From NCBI GenBank assembly GCA_016223135.1, contig JACRPQ010000004.1:248001-312000 (forward strand): a DNA stretch of 64,000 nucleotides. Direction: 5' to 3'. Positions 42,933 to 51,665 of this stretch are shown here, in pieces. The translations under genes were made by a program, and so were the position numbers. The DNA is from Chloroflexota bacterium (GTDB lineage: Bacteria; Chloroflexota; Anaerolineae; Anaerolineales; Villigracilaceae). How positions within the stretch are numbered: position 1 is the stretch's first letter; each line of letters opens with the position of its first letter. The notes under the pieces are model-generated. The model had not been told where the DNA came from and ran no database searches. It worked only from the letters and a program-made list of their open reading frames with translations.

Positions 42933-44162
42933 ATGAAACTCCTCCACTTCGCCGACGCCCACATAGACATGGCAAACTACGGACGCCATGACCCCGAAAC
43001 GGGACTGCCCCTGCGCGTCCTCGATTTCCTCAAGTCGCTGGATACGATTGTGGATGCGGCGATCTCCGAACGCGTGGACATGGTCATCTTTGCCGGCGAT
43101 GCCTACAAAGACCGCTCCCCCGCGCCGACCTTCCAGCGCGAGTGGGGCAAACGCATCATTCGACTGTCGCAGGCGAACATCCCCACCCTGTTGTTGGTCG
43201 GCAACCACGACCTTTCACCCGCCATCGGGCGGGCGCACGCCATTCAGGAATTCGATACCCTGCAAGTGCCGTTCGTCAAAGTGCTGGATAAGCCGCAATT
43301 TCTGAAGCCCGCCGATTTGTGGGGTGTGCCGGTTCAGGTCATTGCCATGCCATGGATCACGCGCTCCGGGCTGATGGCTTCTCTGGAAACCAGCGCCGCC
43401 GACACAAAAGAAATTTTCTCCAACCTCGAAGCCCGCATCTCGGACCTCATCGAAGGCTGGATCGATGAAGCCGATCCGACTCTGCCCCTCATCCTCACCG
43501 CCCACGCCTCCGTCGAGGGCGCCACCTTCGGCGCAGAGCGGACGATTATGCTGGGAAGCGACCTCGTCCTGCCGGCGGCGCTCGCCAAGGATCAACGTCT
43601 CGACTATGTGGCGATGGGTCACATTCACAAGCCGCAGGACGTGAACGAAGGGCATCATCCGCCCGTGATTTATCCGGGCTCCATCGAACGCGTGGATTTC
43701 GGCGAAGCAAAGGACGATAAGTTCTACGTCGTCGCAGAGGTGGAACGCGGCTCGACGAAGGTTAAGTGGAGAAAGATCGAGGGGACGCGTCCGTTTTTGG
43801 AGGGGCGGGCAGTTCTCAGGTCCAGTGAGAACGTGATCGAGGTGTTAAAGTCTGCATTGCCGAAGCCGAAGAAGATGTCCGGGGCGATTGTCCGTCTGAT
43901 TGTCGAATATCCCAGAGAGTTGGACACCTTGATTGACGAGTCGGCGTTACGGAAATATGCCGAGGACGCCTTCGAATTTCATCTGGTCAAACGTCCGCAG
44001 AGTGAAGCGCGCGTGCGCATCCCCGAAGGACAGGTGGTCAGCAGTATGAGCCCGCTCGACCTGCTGGCGCAGTATTTCGATTCGGTCAAAGCCGAGAACG
44101 CCGGTGACCTGCTCAAACTCGCGGGGGAAATCATCGCCGAAGATGCGGACAGCGAAGTATAA
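42933..44162 (+). CDS. SbcD/Mre11-like metallophosphoesterase nuclease
   Basis: Two-metal nuclease subunit of the SbcCD/Mre11 type for DNA end processing. Metal motifs are FADAHIDMANYGR, FAGDAYKDRSP, LVGNHDLSPAIGRAH, LTAHASVEG and MGHIHKPQ, all in order in the first 240 residues. The C-terminal 170 residues match the capping/partner-binding region. 409 aa, normal length. It starts eight bases after the nucleotidyltransferase, in the same direction. No SbcC ATPase is next to it; the usual partner must be elsewhere if present. Confidence 0.93.
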   Translation: MKLLHFADAHIDMANYGRHDPETGLPLRVLDFLKSLDTIVDAAISERVDMVIFAGDAYKDRSPAPTFQREWGKRIIRLSQANIPTLLLVGNHDLSPAIGRAHAIQEFDTLQVPFVKVLDKPQFLKPADLWGVPVQVIAMPWITRSGLMASLETSAADTKEIFSNLEARISDLIEGWIDEADPTLPLILTAHASVEGATFGAERTIMLGSDLVLPAALAKDQRLDYVAMGHIHKPQDVNEGHHPPVIYPGSIERVDFGEAKDDKFYVVAEVERGSTKVKWRKIEGTRPFLEGRAVLRSSENVIEVLKSALPKPKKMSGAIVRLIVEYPRELDTLIDESALRKYAEDAFEFHLVKRPQSEARVRIPEGQVVSSMSPLDLLAQYFDSVKAENAGDLLKLAGEIIAEDADSEV

Positions 44163-44169
44163 TCGGGCA

Positions 44170-44220
44170 AATCGTTCATCAATCTAAAATCGTCAATCTA
44201 AAATCTAAAATCGTAAATCG
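44170..44220. repeat. heptamer array (ATCTAAA/ATCGTCA) upstream of the MFS gene
   Basis: Successive 7-mers ATCTAAA, ATCGTCA, ATCTAAA, ATCTAAA, ATCGTAA fill the short spacer between the nuclease stop and the MFS ribosome site. The same words appear inside the CrtI-like gene at 54321. Confidence 0.8.
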
Positions 44221-44227
44221 AGGCGCC

Positions 44228-45511
44228 ATGTCCAGGGAACATTCACGCTATCGTTGGTTCGTTGTTGCCATCTTCTTTTTCTTCATGCTGCTGCATCAGA
44301 CCGACAAGTTGATGATTGGCTCGCTGCAAGTGCAGATTACCGATGATTTTGACATCAGTAACACACAATGGGGACTGATCAATTCGGGGGCGTTGATTGT
44401 CGCCACAATTTTGTATCCGATTTGGGGATACCTCTACGACCGCTTCGCGCGCGCCAAACTGCTCTCGCTTGCCTCGTTCATTTGGGGCGCAACCACCTGG
44501 CTGAACGCACTCGCCCGCAACTTTGGCGTCTTTCTTGCCACGCGCGCCTCGACCGGCATTGATGACTCCTCCTACCCCGGCTTGTACACGCTGGTGGCGG
44601 ATTATTTCGGTCCCACCCTGCGCGGCAAGGTGTATGGGTTGTTGCAGTTGGCGCAGCCCATCGGCTACCTCGTGGGTATGATTTTGGCGCTCATGGTCGC
44701 GCCTGCCATCGGCGGCTGGCGTTCGGTGTTCTTCATCACCGGCTCGCTGGGGTTGGTGATTGCCCTGTTCATTTTCTTCGGCGTGAAGGAGATGCCGCGC
44801 GGCAAAGCCGAACCCGAATTCGAGAACATGGCGGAAATGCAAACCTTCAAGTTCTCGTGGGCAGAGGCGGCGCAAATCTTCCGCAAGCGCACCATGTGGT
44901 TCATCTTTCTGCAGGGTTTTGCGGGCGTCTTTCCGTGGAATGTCATCACCTATTTCTTCTTCGCCTACCTCGAACGGGAACGCGGTTATGACGCGGGCAG
45001 CATCCTCTTCACCATGGCGCCCGTCATCCTCATCCTCGCCAGCGGATACTTCATTGGCGGCGCGCTCGGCGACTTTGCCTTCAAACGCACCAAAAAAGGA
45101 CGCATCCTTGTCTCCAGCACGGGGGTGGCGGCAGGCGCAATTCTCTTTTACCTTGCGATCAACACCCCCATCGAAGCCCGCACGCAATTCTTTATCCTCA
45201 TGTGTCTGACCGCCGTTTTCATGCCGCTTTCCTCCGCCAACGTCATCGCCACCGTGTATGACGTGACCGTGCCGGAAGTCCGCTCCACGGCGCAGGCGCT
45301 GGAATATTTCATCGAAAACGGCGGCGCGGCGTTCGCTCCCATCCTGACCGGTCTCATCGCCGACGCCATTGACCTCAAGACCGCCATCCTGCTCATCTGC
45401 ATCGTGGCGTGGGGGCTGTGTTTCTTCTTCTACCTCGGCGCGCTCTTCACCATTGACAAAGACACGGCAGACCTGCGCCGTCAGATGGCGCAGCGCGCCG
45501 AAGCGATGTAA
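44228..45511 (+). CDS. major facilitator superfamily transporter
   Basis: Twelve-helix secondary transporter of the inner membrane, 427 aa. The start ATG 44228 follows GAGGCGCC. WGYLYDRFARAKLLSLASFIWG is the A-type motif (G-x-x-x-D-R/K-x-G-R/K), and TRASTGIDDSSYPGLYTLVADYFGPTLRGKVYGLLQLAQPIGYLVGMILA is the helix 4-5 region. The sequence resembles spinster-like or ACS-family organic anion carriers by general pattern, but the substrate cannot be read. A second A-like motif occurs as GGALGDFAFKRTKKGR. Monocistronic. Confidence 0.92.
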   Translation: MSREHSRYRWFVVAIFFFFMLLHQTDKLMIGSLQVQITDDFDISNTQWGLINSGALIVATILYPIWGYLYDRFARAKLLSLASFIWGATTWLNALARNFGVFLATRASTGIDDSSYPGLYTLVADYFGPTLRGKVYGLLQLAQPIGYLVGMILALMVAPAIGGWRSVFFITGSLGLVIALFIFFGVKEMPRGKAEPEFENMAEMQTFKFSWAEAAQIFRKRTMWFIFLQGFAGVFPWNVITYFFFAYLERERGYDAGSILFTMAPVILILASGYFIGGALGDFAFKRTKKGRILVSSTGVAAGAILFYLAINTPIEARTQFFILMCLTAVFMPLSSANVIATVYDVTVPEVRSTAQALEYFIENGGAAFAPILTGLIADAIDLKTAILLICIVAWGLCFFFYLGALFTIDKDTADLRRQMAQRAEAM

Positions 45512-45704
45512 GGCGCGCCGCGGGCTTGCTCCCCGAATACTGGCGGCGCGGGCGCTGCCTCTGCCTGTACTATGCGCGGCGAATGTGTTCGTTGCAAACG
45601 GTGTTTGGCGCGTTACCTATTTCCCATGTCATAACGCACCGCTATAACCATTTACCGCCTCGTAAAATATATTGTCTCGTCGGGAAAGAAAGTGATTCCC
45701 TCCT

Positions 45705-46376
45705 TTACACGAGCTGACCGTCAACAATATGCAAAACGCGATCGCATTTTTTTACAACCCGTTCGTCATGCGTGGCAATCAGTACGAAACCTTCTTGATC
45801 TCTGAACGACAAGAGTAATTGCACAACCTCTTCCGCTGAACTTCCATCGAGAGCAGCGGTAGGCTCATCTGCCAGTATGCCCGACGGATTATTGATCAAC
45901 GCTCGGGCAATGGCAACCCGCTGACGTTCCCCGCCTGATAAAAGGGATACATTTTTATGCAAAGCCCATGCCAGGTCGAGTTGCTCTAATACCTGAAGCA
46001 CTCTTTTCCGACATTCTTGGCGTGTAAGCCGGATACGAGCATATTGAAGCGGAATCATTACATTTCTTTCAACTGATTCATTCTCGATGACGGCGAACTC
46101 TTGATGGATATATCCAAAAAATTCATTCCGAAGTCGAGCACGGCTGCGCTCATCATCTCCTGCCGGTTTTCCCTGCACCAACACAGAGCCATTGCTAGGA
46201 CGGCTGATCAAACCCAGTATGCTCAGCAAAGTGGATTTGCCGCTTCCCGATGGTCCCATAAGGGCAACGCACTCGCCGGGGAATATACTCATAGAAATAT
46301 CCTTTAGAGCCACGACTTGACTACGTCCGTTGCCATAGATCTTAGAAAGATTGTGGGCTTCAAGCATCGCTTTCAC
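45705..46376 (-). CDS. ABC transporter ATP-binding protein (MacB/LolD type)
   Basis: ATPase of an exporter or lipoprotein-release type complex. Walker A GPSGSGKST, Q-loop FGYIHQEFAVIE, signature LSGGERQRVAIARAL, Walker B GILADEPTAALD and H-loop LIATHDERV are all present. About 223 aa, as in LolD/FtsE. I take GTG 46376, nine bases after GGAGG and three bases past the permease stop; ATG 46367 is an alternative. Last gene of the 48.5 to 45.7 kb exporter run, and it pairs with both upstream permeases. Confidence 0.93.
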   Translation of the reverse strand: MKAMLEAHNLSKIYGNGRSQVVALKDISMSIFPGECVALMGPSGSGKSTLLSILGLISRPSNGSVLVQGKPAGDDERSRARLRNEFFGYIHQEFAVIENESVERNVMIPLQYARIRLTRQECRKRVLQVLEQLDLAWALHKNVSLLSGGERQRVAIARALINNPSGILADEPTAALDGSSAEEVVQLLLSFRDQEGFVLIATHDERVVKKCDRVLHIVDGQLV

Positions 46377-46378
46377 AT

Positions 46379-47479
46379 CTACCAACCTCCCAAACCTTCC
46401 TTTGACAGTACCTCGCGCACCAGGTAAAACCATAGGAAAGCAAAAATAAAAGCCAGCAATAACATCACCCACAGGGGGGGATTCGGCTCAAGAGCGCCTG
46501 CTATCGCAAGAAATCTCTGTAAAAGGAAAAGGAAAGCAATTTCAGGCAGCAATACCACTGCAGCCAGGAAACCTCCAATGCGAAAACTGATATGCAAAGG
46601 GGTTGCCCCGTACATTTGTCGAATCTTAAATCCACGCCGTTCCTGCTGCATGACCAAACGCGCAGATAACACAAAAGCCATAAACGCGAGGGCAAGGAAT
46701 GCCACCATCCCAATAATATACATCGCGGAGCGCATCATGATTTCGCGGAATTGTTGCGGTTGTTCAATAGATACCTCGTGAGGGACAAGAAACAATCCGC
46801 CTCGTGCCGCCCCGGAAATAAAAGTGTAAACCATTGTGCCTGGCGGATTTAAAAAAACGGTGCGCGTGATCAGTTCTTCCCGTTCAATCGGATTAAGAAC
46901 GGGGATCACCGATGTCGGTGCACGAATGACAATGCGATAGTCCAACGGCAAACCGGCGGCGTTGACATCAAAAAATGTGGCGCCTCGCGATAATCTTTGC
47001 TCCACCGGAATATCTGTTCCACCTATATTCACCCTATCAATACCATCCCCGGTAACCTTCGCCCCACGCATTGCACATGGTACAGGAACACACAGGTGCA
47101 TATCCGGAAACAAATTTGGGACAACATCGCCGAACAAGATCAATGTAGGATATCCTCCCGCAAAATCGGGGTTGTCAAGAGCCATGTTGTATACGATTGA
47201 GGTATACGCTTGCTGCCGTTCTATCAAGTCCATCAAGTATTGGACTGTCTCATCGTCTATTCGACTTACATCGCCGCCTTCGGGATAATACGCGGTAAAG
47301 AACACAGCATGACGTTCGCGTAATTCTTTTGCCCCTTTAAGCACATATACTTCCGACAAGACATCAGCCAGGGCAAAAGACAACACCGCCGCAGATAGAG
47401 TAATCAAAGCCGCGAGCGTTAACATCACATGCCAGCGGCGGAACGCTAAAATGAAACCGTCCCTTATTTCAGCCAGCAA
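46379..47479 (-). CDS. FtsX/MacB-like ABC permease subunit 1
   Basis: Four-helix permease of the FtsX superfamily: helix 1 about 20-42 (VMLTLAALITLSAAVLSFAL), a large external domain of about 200 residues with a Cys pair (MHLCVPVPCAMRG), then helices in MYIIGMVAFLALAFMAFVLSA, ISFRIGGFLAAVVLLPEIAFLF and VMLLLAFIFAFLWFYLV. I use TTG 47479 behind GAGGCAAACC, overlapping the upstream stop by 11 bases; starts further upstream lie deep in the neighbour. External domain probably binds the transported or sensed molecule. Start codon uncertain. Confidence 0.82.
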   Translation of the reverse strand: MLAEIRDGFILAFRRWHVMLTLAALITLSAAVLSFALADVLSEVYVLKGAKELRERHAVFFTAYYPEGGDVSRIDDETVQYLMDLIERQQAYTSIVYNMALDNPDFAGGYPTLILFGDVVPNLFPDMHLCVPVPCAMRGAKVTGDGIDRVNIGGTDIPVEQRLSRGATFFDVNAAGLPLDYRIVIRAPTSVIPVLNPIEREELITRTVFLNPPGTMVYTFISGAARGGLFLVPHEVSIEQPQQFREIMMRSAMYIIGMVAFLALAFMAFVLSARLVMQQERRGFKIRQMYGATPLHISFRIGGFLAAVVLLPEIAFLFLLQRFLAIAGALEPNPPLWVMLLLAFIFAFLWFYLVREVLSKEGLGGW

Positions 47480-48467
47480 GGTTTGCCTCGTATCGAAACC
47501 GAATGACGATGTAAAGAATAGCGAGCCACGTCCCAGCAATGATGATTATGGTCACAATGGTTGCGACGCCGATGGCAAAGACCTCCTCTGGCGAGAGAGG
47601 TATTTGTCCTATCGCGGCTGTCAGGATTCCGGCGACCAGTCCCCCCATTCCAATACCGGTTGCCAAAGCGGGCAGCCCATTCAGGAGATTTTCCCACACA
47701 AGATCCGCCGGCAGCGCGCCATGCCGACTCCGAATGCCAAACTCTCGCGTGCGGCTATGCAGATAGAGAAACCAATAAAGCACAACACAACCGTAGGCTG
47801 CGAGCAGGAAGAATCCAGTAATGACCGTTAGATGATTTTGCACCACATACAAAAAGAGCGGAAGTCTTGTATTTGACTGGGTAACAAATCCCATCTGATA
47901 CAGAATGCTGAGAATATGTTGTACTTGGACGGGGTCGCTGGCGTTGAATGTATACTGCCCCTCCGGTAATAATCCTTGCCCTACACATCTTGCATATTGA
48001 AGGTTGCCGACGCGGCGTGGAGCTGCAATTATTCCTCTTACAACCGCCCCTTGCGGCAAGAACGGAACACCGAGAGACGATTTCCACAGTTTCTCTGAAT
48101 ATGTCCCACGGAAAAGGTAGACATCAGTCACTGCAAGTTGAGCGCCTTCAGACGGGCAGCCCGGGAACCATGGAACCAGATTATGCGGGTCATACACGAC
48201 GATCTCAGGATGCCCGTTGCCGGAGGAGGACACGATGAGCGCAAGCGACTGATCGCGGAGGTACGCTTTCAATTTCTCTTGCATTTCATTTGCATCAGCA
48301 GGCGCAATCGCTTGCGCTCCTTTGAGCAATTGTAGTACAGTGACCTCCCCCGGCATATTGAACGTAACTTCTTTCCAGGAATCCAGCGTCCATTGAAATG
48401 CCCATGCGAAAAATGTGGCTAGAATGCCTAGAAAGAAACTCGTCAAAAAAAGGCGGATATTCATCAA
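47469..48467 (-). CDS. FtsX/MacB-like ABC permease subunit 2
   Basis: Same topology as its neighbour: helix 1 at about 6-26, an external domain with GCPSEGAQLAVTDVYLFRGTY and ARCVGQGLLPEGQYTF (two Cys), and three C-terminal helices (VITGFFLLAAYGCVVLYWFLYL, LATGIGMGGLVAGILTAAIG and EVFAIGVATIVTIIIIAGTWLAILYIV). RTREFGIRSRHGALPADLVWENLL is the coupling region typical of FtsX-family permeases. The two permeases differ enough to form a heterodimer. The ATG pair at 48467/48464 follows AAGGAATTG. Confidence 0.88.
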   Translation of the reverse strand: MMNIRLFLTSFFLGILATFFAWAFQWTLDSWKEVTFNMPGEVTVLQLLKGAQAIAPADANEMQEKLKAYLRDQSLALIVSSSGNGHPEIVVYDPHNLVPWFPGCPSEGAQLAVTDVYLFRGTYSEKLWKSSLGVPFLPQGAVVRGIIAAPRRVGNLQYARCVGQGLLPEGQYTFNASDPVQVQHILSILYQMGFVTQSNTRLPLFLYVVQNHLTVITGFFLLAAYGCVVLYWFLYLHSRTREFGIRSRHGALPADLVWENLLNGLPALATGIGMGGLVAGILTAAIGQIPLSPEEVFAIGVATIVTIIIIAGTWLAILYIVIRFRYEANLAG

Positions 48468-48543
48468 TTCCTTACTTCACGCAAGCGCGTATTTGGCGGT
48501 CTCTACTGCCTATACTGCGCTAGCGAGCGCTCTACGCCGGCAA

Positions 48544-48577
48544 GTAAAAACTCAACCGCCCAAATGTTGGGCGGTTG
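48544..48577 (-). terminator. terminator between the anchored protein and the exporter genes
   Basis: An 11-bp stem CAACCGCCCAA / TTGGGCGGTTG (48553-48563 / 48567-48577) is followed on the minus strand by AGTTTTTAC. It splits the island into an upstream secreted-protein unit and a downstream ABC unit. Confidence 0.82.
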
Positions 48578-48593
48578 ATCGAATTTCAATTTG

Positions 48594-49322
48594 TCACTTA
48601 TCTAACTCTGTGATCAGGAATTCCCAGGGACCATTTACCTCACCTGTGACAATCCCATCCAAAACCTGTTGGGCTTTTTCCCGAGCAACAGAAGCTGCTT
48701 TTTCTGCGAGCATGACTGAGATGCCTGTCTGTTCGTCGTAGGAACATTTGGCTTTCAATCCCAATGCCCGGGCTTGGGGATTTGTATCCAGTCTTTGTTG
48801 AAAATTCTCACAAGGCGGCAATTCTCTGGGAACAGCCCAGAATCCTGAAATGGTAAATTGAAGTGGCATTGTGAGTGTGTCGAGGTCATCTATTCGATAC
48901 CGTATGGATTCGCAGCGCCTGCCCATATTTTTCCCGTTCGCTTTTTCTTCACTGATGAATTCAGCCTCATCAGGCAGAACCTCATATAAGCCATAGGAAA
49001 GGGGTCCCGGCATTGTGTACCAATCTCCACCGTCTGGAGTGGAGTAGCATATTCCAACCTCTATTCCTGTTTCAATGAGTTTGGCGGATATGATCTCAAC
49101 CGTAATACCGTTTACGGTTTTTGTTCTCATGTCTGCTTGCTTGTCTGATACCACGGGGTTTGTTGCTACAGTGATTTGAATTGCTTCTGGTTGTTGATTA
49201 TTGTTGACTGCCAGAGCCTGTGATTGGGGACGGGATACATACCAGCCAATTGACAAAACCGTTGTAACAGTAAGTATTCCGACAAGAAGCGTCACGCCAA
49301 GTTTTCTGTTTTTTGTATACAT
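48594..49322 (-). CDS. membrane-anchored hypothetical protein (242 aa)
   Basis: N-terminal helix (LGVTLLVGILTVTTVLSIGWYVS) then an exported domain with VNGITVEIISAKLIETGIEVGICYSTPDGGDWYTMPGPLSYGLYEVLP, which resembles DUF4352-like immunoglobulin-type domains that bind ligands or partners. Four Cys. The stretch DTNPQARALGLKAKCSYDEQTGISVMLAEKAAS suggests a second small domain. Lies 31 bp downstream of the secreted DUF2690-like gene, on the same transcript, and ends in a strong terminator. Function unknown. Confidence 0.75.
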   Translation of the reverse strand: MYTKNRKLGVTLLVGILTVTTVLSIGWYVSRPQSQALAVNNNQQPEAIQITVATNPVVSDKQADMRTKTVNGITVEIISAKLIETGIEVGICYSTPDGGDWYTMPGPLSYGLYEVLPDEAEFISEEKANGKNMGRRCESIRYRIDDLDTLTMPLQFTISGFWAVPRELPPCENFQQRLDTNPQARALGLKAKCSYDEQTGISVMLAEKAASVAREKAQQVLDGIVTGEVNGPWEFLITELDK

Positions 49323-49352
49323 GATGAATCCTCTGTAAATATCTCTGATGGG

Positions 49353-49841
49353 TTAGTTAGCGCCAGTACAATTTGTGCTTGAAATGGAAATGGGAATGTT
49401 GATTGGGCCGCTGGTGGAAACAATCCCGCAGGATCTGGTTGGCGTTGCCACGTATGCAAGCATCATTGTGTACACTGTCGAGTTGTTGGCTATTGTTCCC
49501 GGAGATGAAATGCTTTGGTCATAGCAGTAATTGGCGCAACCGTACCTCAGACTCCCTGCGGCATAACGATAACCGCCTGATTTGTTAGTGGTTCTTGCCC
49601 ATTTGGCATCGCAAGCCGCCGATTTGCGAGTTTCAACGAAACTCTGGTTTGTTCCACCGTCGGATAAATATTTTCTGCTGCCCGATGTCTGCGCGTCGGC
49701 TCCGCATCCCATCGTATTTGGATTCAATCCTTCGCAAGTTACATTGTAGCAGGAAGCAGCAAGCGCTGGCATTGAATGGAAACCCAGCCAGATAAAGAAT
49801 AGAGTGAGCGCAAGCAGTATTCTGATAATTTGATGCTTCAT
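49353..49841 (-). CDS. secreted Cys-rich protein, DUF2690-like
   Basis: A Sec signal peptide (MKHQIIRILLALTLFFIWLGFHSMPALA) precedes a 130-residue exported domain. Its core CYNVTCEGLNPNTMGCGADAQT ... VETRKSAACDAKWARTTN has the CxGxDPxxxxCxxDAxT...LRxSxxCxAxWAR layout of DUF2690, known from actinobacterial secreted proteins and from C-termini of regulators. Eight cysteines suggest four disulfides. ATG 49841 follows AAGGAGTCTCAC. The regulator gene lies immediately upstream and the anchored protein downstream. Could be a signal, a bacteriocin-like protein or an enzyme inhibitor; not decidable here. Confidence 0.8.
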   Translation of the reverse strand: MKHQIIRILLALTLFFIWLGFHSMPALAASCYNVTCEGLNPNTMGCGADAQTSGSRKYLSDGGTNQSFVETRKSAACDAKWARTTNKSGGYRYAAGSLRYGCANYCYDQSISSPGTIANNSTVYTMMLAYVATPTRSCGIVSTSGPINIPISISSTNCTGAN

Positions 49842-49960
49842 GTGAGACTCCTTGTAATTTGGGTATAGCCAGTCACAATTCCATGAACTGGATTGTCTCA
49901 AATGTAGCCGAATGAGATAGCGTTTTCAACTGGGAAAAATACCAGTTTTTAATTTGACAA

Positions 49961-50617
49961 TTATTCGAGATTGTCCGGCAAATATTTGTGTACCCAGGCA
50001 ATTGCCTCATGCCGGGATTTGACTTCCAATTTCTTCAAGATGTTCGTTATATGAAAGGCGGTGGTTTTGGGGGCAATATTCAGCTGTTGGGCGATTTCCT
50101 TGTTGTCGTATCCTTCAACCAGCAATCGAACAATCTCGCGTTCACGCTCTGTCAGGGTCTGCCACTTTTCCCCTGCTGCTTGCTTCCAGCGACGGGCGCG
50201 CTCGAATTGTTCTTCGGTAAACAAGGAAGCGCCGCTTGCAGCGCGGCGAATGGCAGAGACTATTCTCTCGCCCGTTTCTGTTTTCGAGAGAAACCCCGAT
50301 GCGCCAACATCCATCATGCTTGCCAGATAAGCGTCACGATCATGGGCGGTTAACACCAGCGTGATGGTTTCGGGGAAATTCGCGCGCACCCATTTCTCAA
50401 GTTGCGCAGGGGTGGGTCCCGGCATAACAAGGTCGAGCAGGAGAATGTTCGGGCGCAATTCTGCCACCATTCCCTGCACCTGAAATCCGTTTTCCGCTTC
50501 GCCGACGACTTGAATATCCGGCGTTCCCTGAAGGATTGCTCGTATGCCCGCCCGTGTGGTTGGATGATCGTCTGCAAGTAGAACTGTAATGGTATTTTTG
50601 GAGTTCGGAACAGTCAT
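49961..50617 (-). CDS. NarL/FixJ-family response regulator
   Basis: Receiver plus LuxR-type DNA-binding protein. VLLADDHPTTRAGIRAIL holds the acidic pair, NILLLDLVMPG the phospho-acceptor Asp, LVLTAHDRDAYLAS the Thr/Ala switch and LSKTETGERIV the Lys. The C-terminal HTH is LTEREREIVRLLVEGYDNKEIAQQLNIAPKTTAFHITNILKKLEVKSRHEAIAW. First gene of the island on the minus strand, so a good candidate to control the genes below it. No histidine kinase is adjacent; its kinase is missing or encoded elsewhere. Confidence 0.94.
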   Translation of the reverse strand: MTVPNSKNTITVLLADDHPTTRAGIRAILQGTPDIQVVGEAENGFQVQGMVAELRPNILLLDLVMPGPTPAQLEKWVRANFPETITLVLTAHDRDAYLASMMDVGASGFLSKTETGERIVSAIRRAASGASLFTEEQFERARRWKQAAGEKWQTLTEREREIVRLLVEGYDNKEIAQQLNIAPKTTAFHITNILKKLEVKSRHEAIAWVHKYLPDNLE

Positions 50618-50766
50618 TTATATAAGGTTCCTCTTCAAGACGCGAATCAAATTATACCTTGTCCGTCTTTTTCAAAGAATCCGCGTAATCTGCCCCATCG
50701 GCGTAATGCGCATTGAGGTTTTGGGATTTGGACGGTGCCAAAATGCGGATAAAATCGGTCGCGCAT

Positions 50767-50815
50767 TGCGCTCAGCGTGAGCGCATCACAGGGAGGGCAG
50801 CGCAAATGGTATAAT
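50767..50815 (+). promoter_or_regulatory. palindrome and extended -10 promoter upstream of yebC
   Basis: TGCGCTCA-GCG-TGAGCGCA (50767-50785) is a perfect 8-bp-arm palindrome. It lies 22 bases before an extended -10 box TGGTATAAT (TATAAT at 50810-50815), where a -35-binding or repressor site would fall. AAGGAG precedes the yebC ATG. The regulator is unknown. Confidence 0.5.
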
Positions 50816-50867
50816 TTTTTCAACAACAAATTCTCCACGAACGTGGTTTATCAAGCAAGGAGTTCCA

Positions 50868-51620
50868 ATGTCCGGTCATTCAAAATGGTCCACCATTAAG
50901 CGCAAGAAAGGCGCGGCGGACGCCAAACGCGGCGCGCTGTTTACCCGTCTTGCCCGCGAAATCACCATCGCCGCGCGCGAAGGCGGCGACCCCGAAAGCA
51001 ACTTCCGCCTGCGTTTGGCAGTGGACAAAGCCCGCTCCGAAAACATGCCCAAGGAAAACATCGAACGCGCCATCAAACGCGGCACGGGCGAGGATAAGGA
51101 CGGCGCAGCGTTTGAATCCATCACCTATGAAGGGTACGTCGGTCACGGCGTGGCGGTGATGATCGAAGCCGTCACCGACAACCGCAACCGCACCGTCTCG
51201 GACCTGCGCCACGCCCTGACCAAAGCGGGCGGCAACATGGGCGAACTGGGGTCGGTCGCCTGGCAGTTTGACCGGATTGCCTATTTCTCCTTCCCCTCCA
51301 GCGCAATGAGTTACGACAAGGCATTCGAACTCGGCATCGAAGCGGGCGCCAACGACGTGCTGGAAGACGACGGCACGATTGAAATCCTCGCCCCCGTCGA
51401 GTCATTCAAAGTCATTGCAGACGCCCTGCACAAGGCGGGCGTCCAGCCCAGCGAAGCGGAACTGCGCTACACTCCCAAACAGGAAATCGAACTCGGTCCC
51501 GAAGAGACTGTCAGTGTGCTAAAGGCGCTCGAAGCCATCGAAGAACTCGACGACGTGCAGAACGTCTATTCCAACCTCAAGGTGACGGACGAGGCGCTCG
51601 CCGCACTCGAAACCGCCTAG
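50868..51620 (+). CDS. yebC: YebC/PmpR-family protein
   Basis: Conserved DNA/ribosome-associated protein; family members regulate transcription or relieve ribosome stalling at proline runs. The hallmark N-terminus is MSGHSKWSTIKRKKGAADAKRG, followed by FTRLAREITIAAREGGDPESNFRLRLAVDKARSENMPKENIERAIKRGTG and YEGYGP-type YEGYVGHGVAVMIEAVTDNRNRT. Length 250 aa is standard. It heads the common yebC-ruvC-ruvA order, here separated from ruvC by a hairpin. Confidence 0.97.
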   Translation: MSGHSKWSTIKRKKGAADAKRGALFTRLAREITIAAREGGDPESNFRLRLAVDKARSENMPKENIERAIKRGTGEDKDGAAFESITYEGYVGHGVAVMIEAVTDNRNRTVSDLRHALTKAGGNMGELGSVAWQFDRIAYFSFPSSAMSYDKAFELGIEAGANDVLEDDGTIEILAPVESFKVIADALHKAGVQPSEAELRYTPKQEIELGPEETVSVLKALEAIEELDDVQNVYSNLKVTDEALAALETA

Positions 51621-51622
51621 CC

Positions 51623-51654
51623 AGACTTCGGAAGTCTCGACGACTTCCGAAGTC
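51623..51654. terminator. hairpin with ACTTCGGAAGT core between yebC and ruvC
   Basis: A perfect 13-bp stem AGACTTCGGAAGTC / GACTTCCGAAGTCT with loop TCGAC. It lies three bases after the yebC stop and only 12 bases before the ruvC ATG, where it would attenuate transcription into ruvC. Confidence 0.75.
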
Positions 51655-51665
51655 TATTTAACCGC

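Noticed and set aside
45512-45704. Possible small gene or element remnant between the MFS gene and the ABC island
   Set aside because: Short open frames lack ribosome sites, and weak similarity to 48480-48540 is not convincing by eye.
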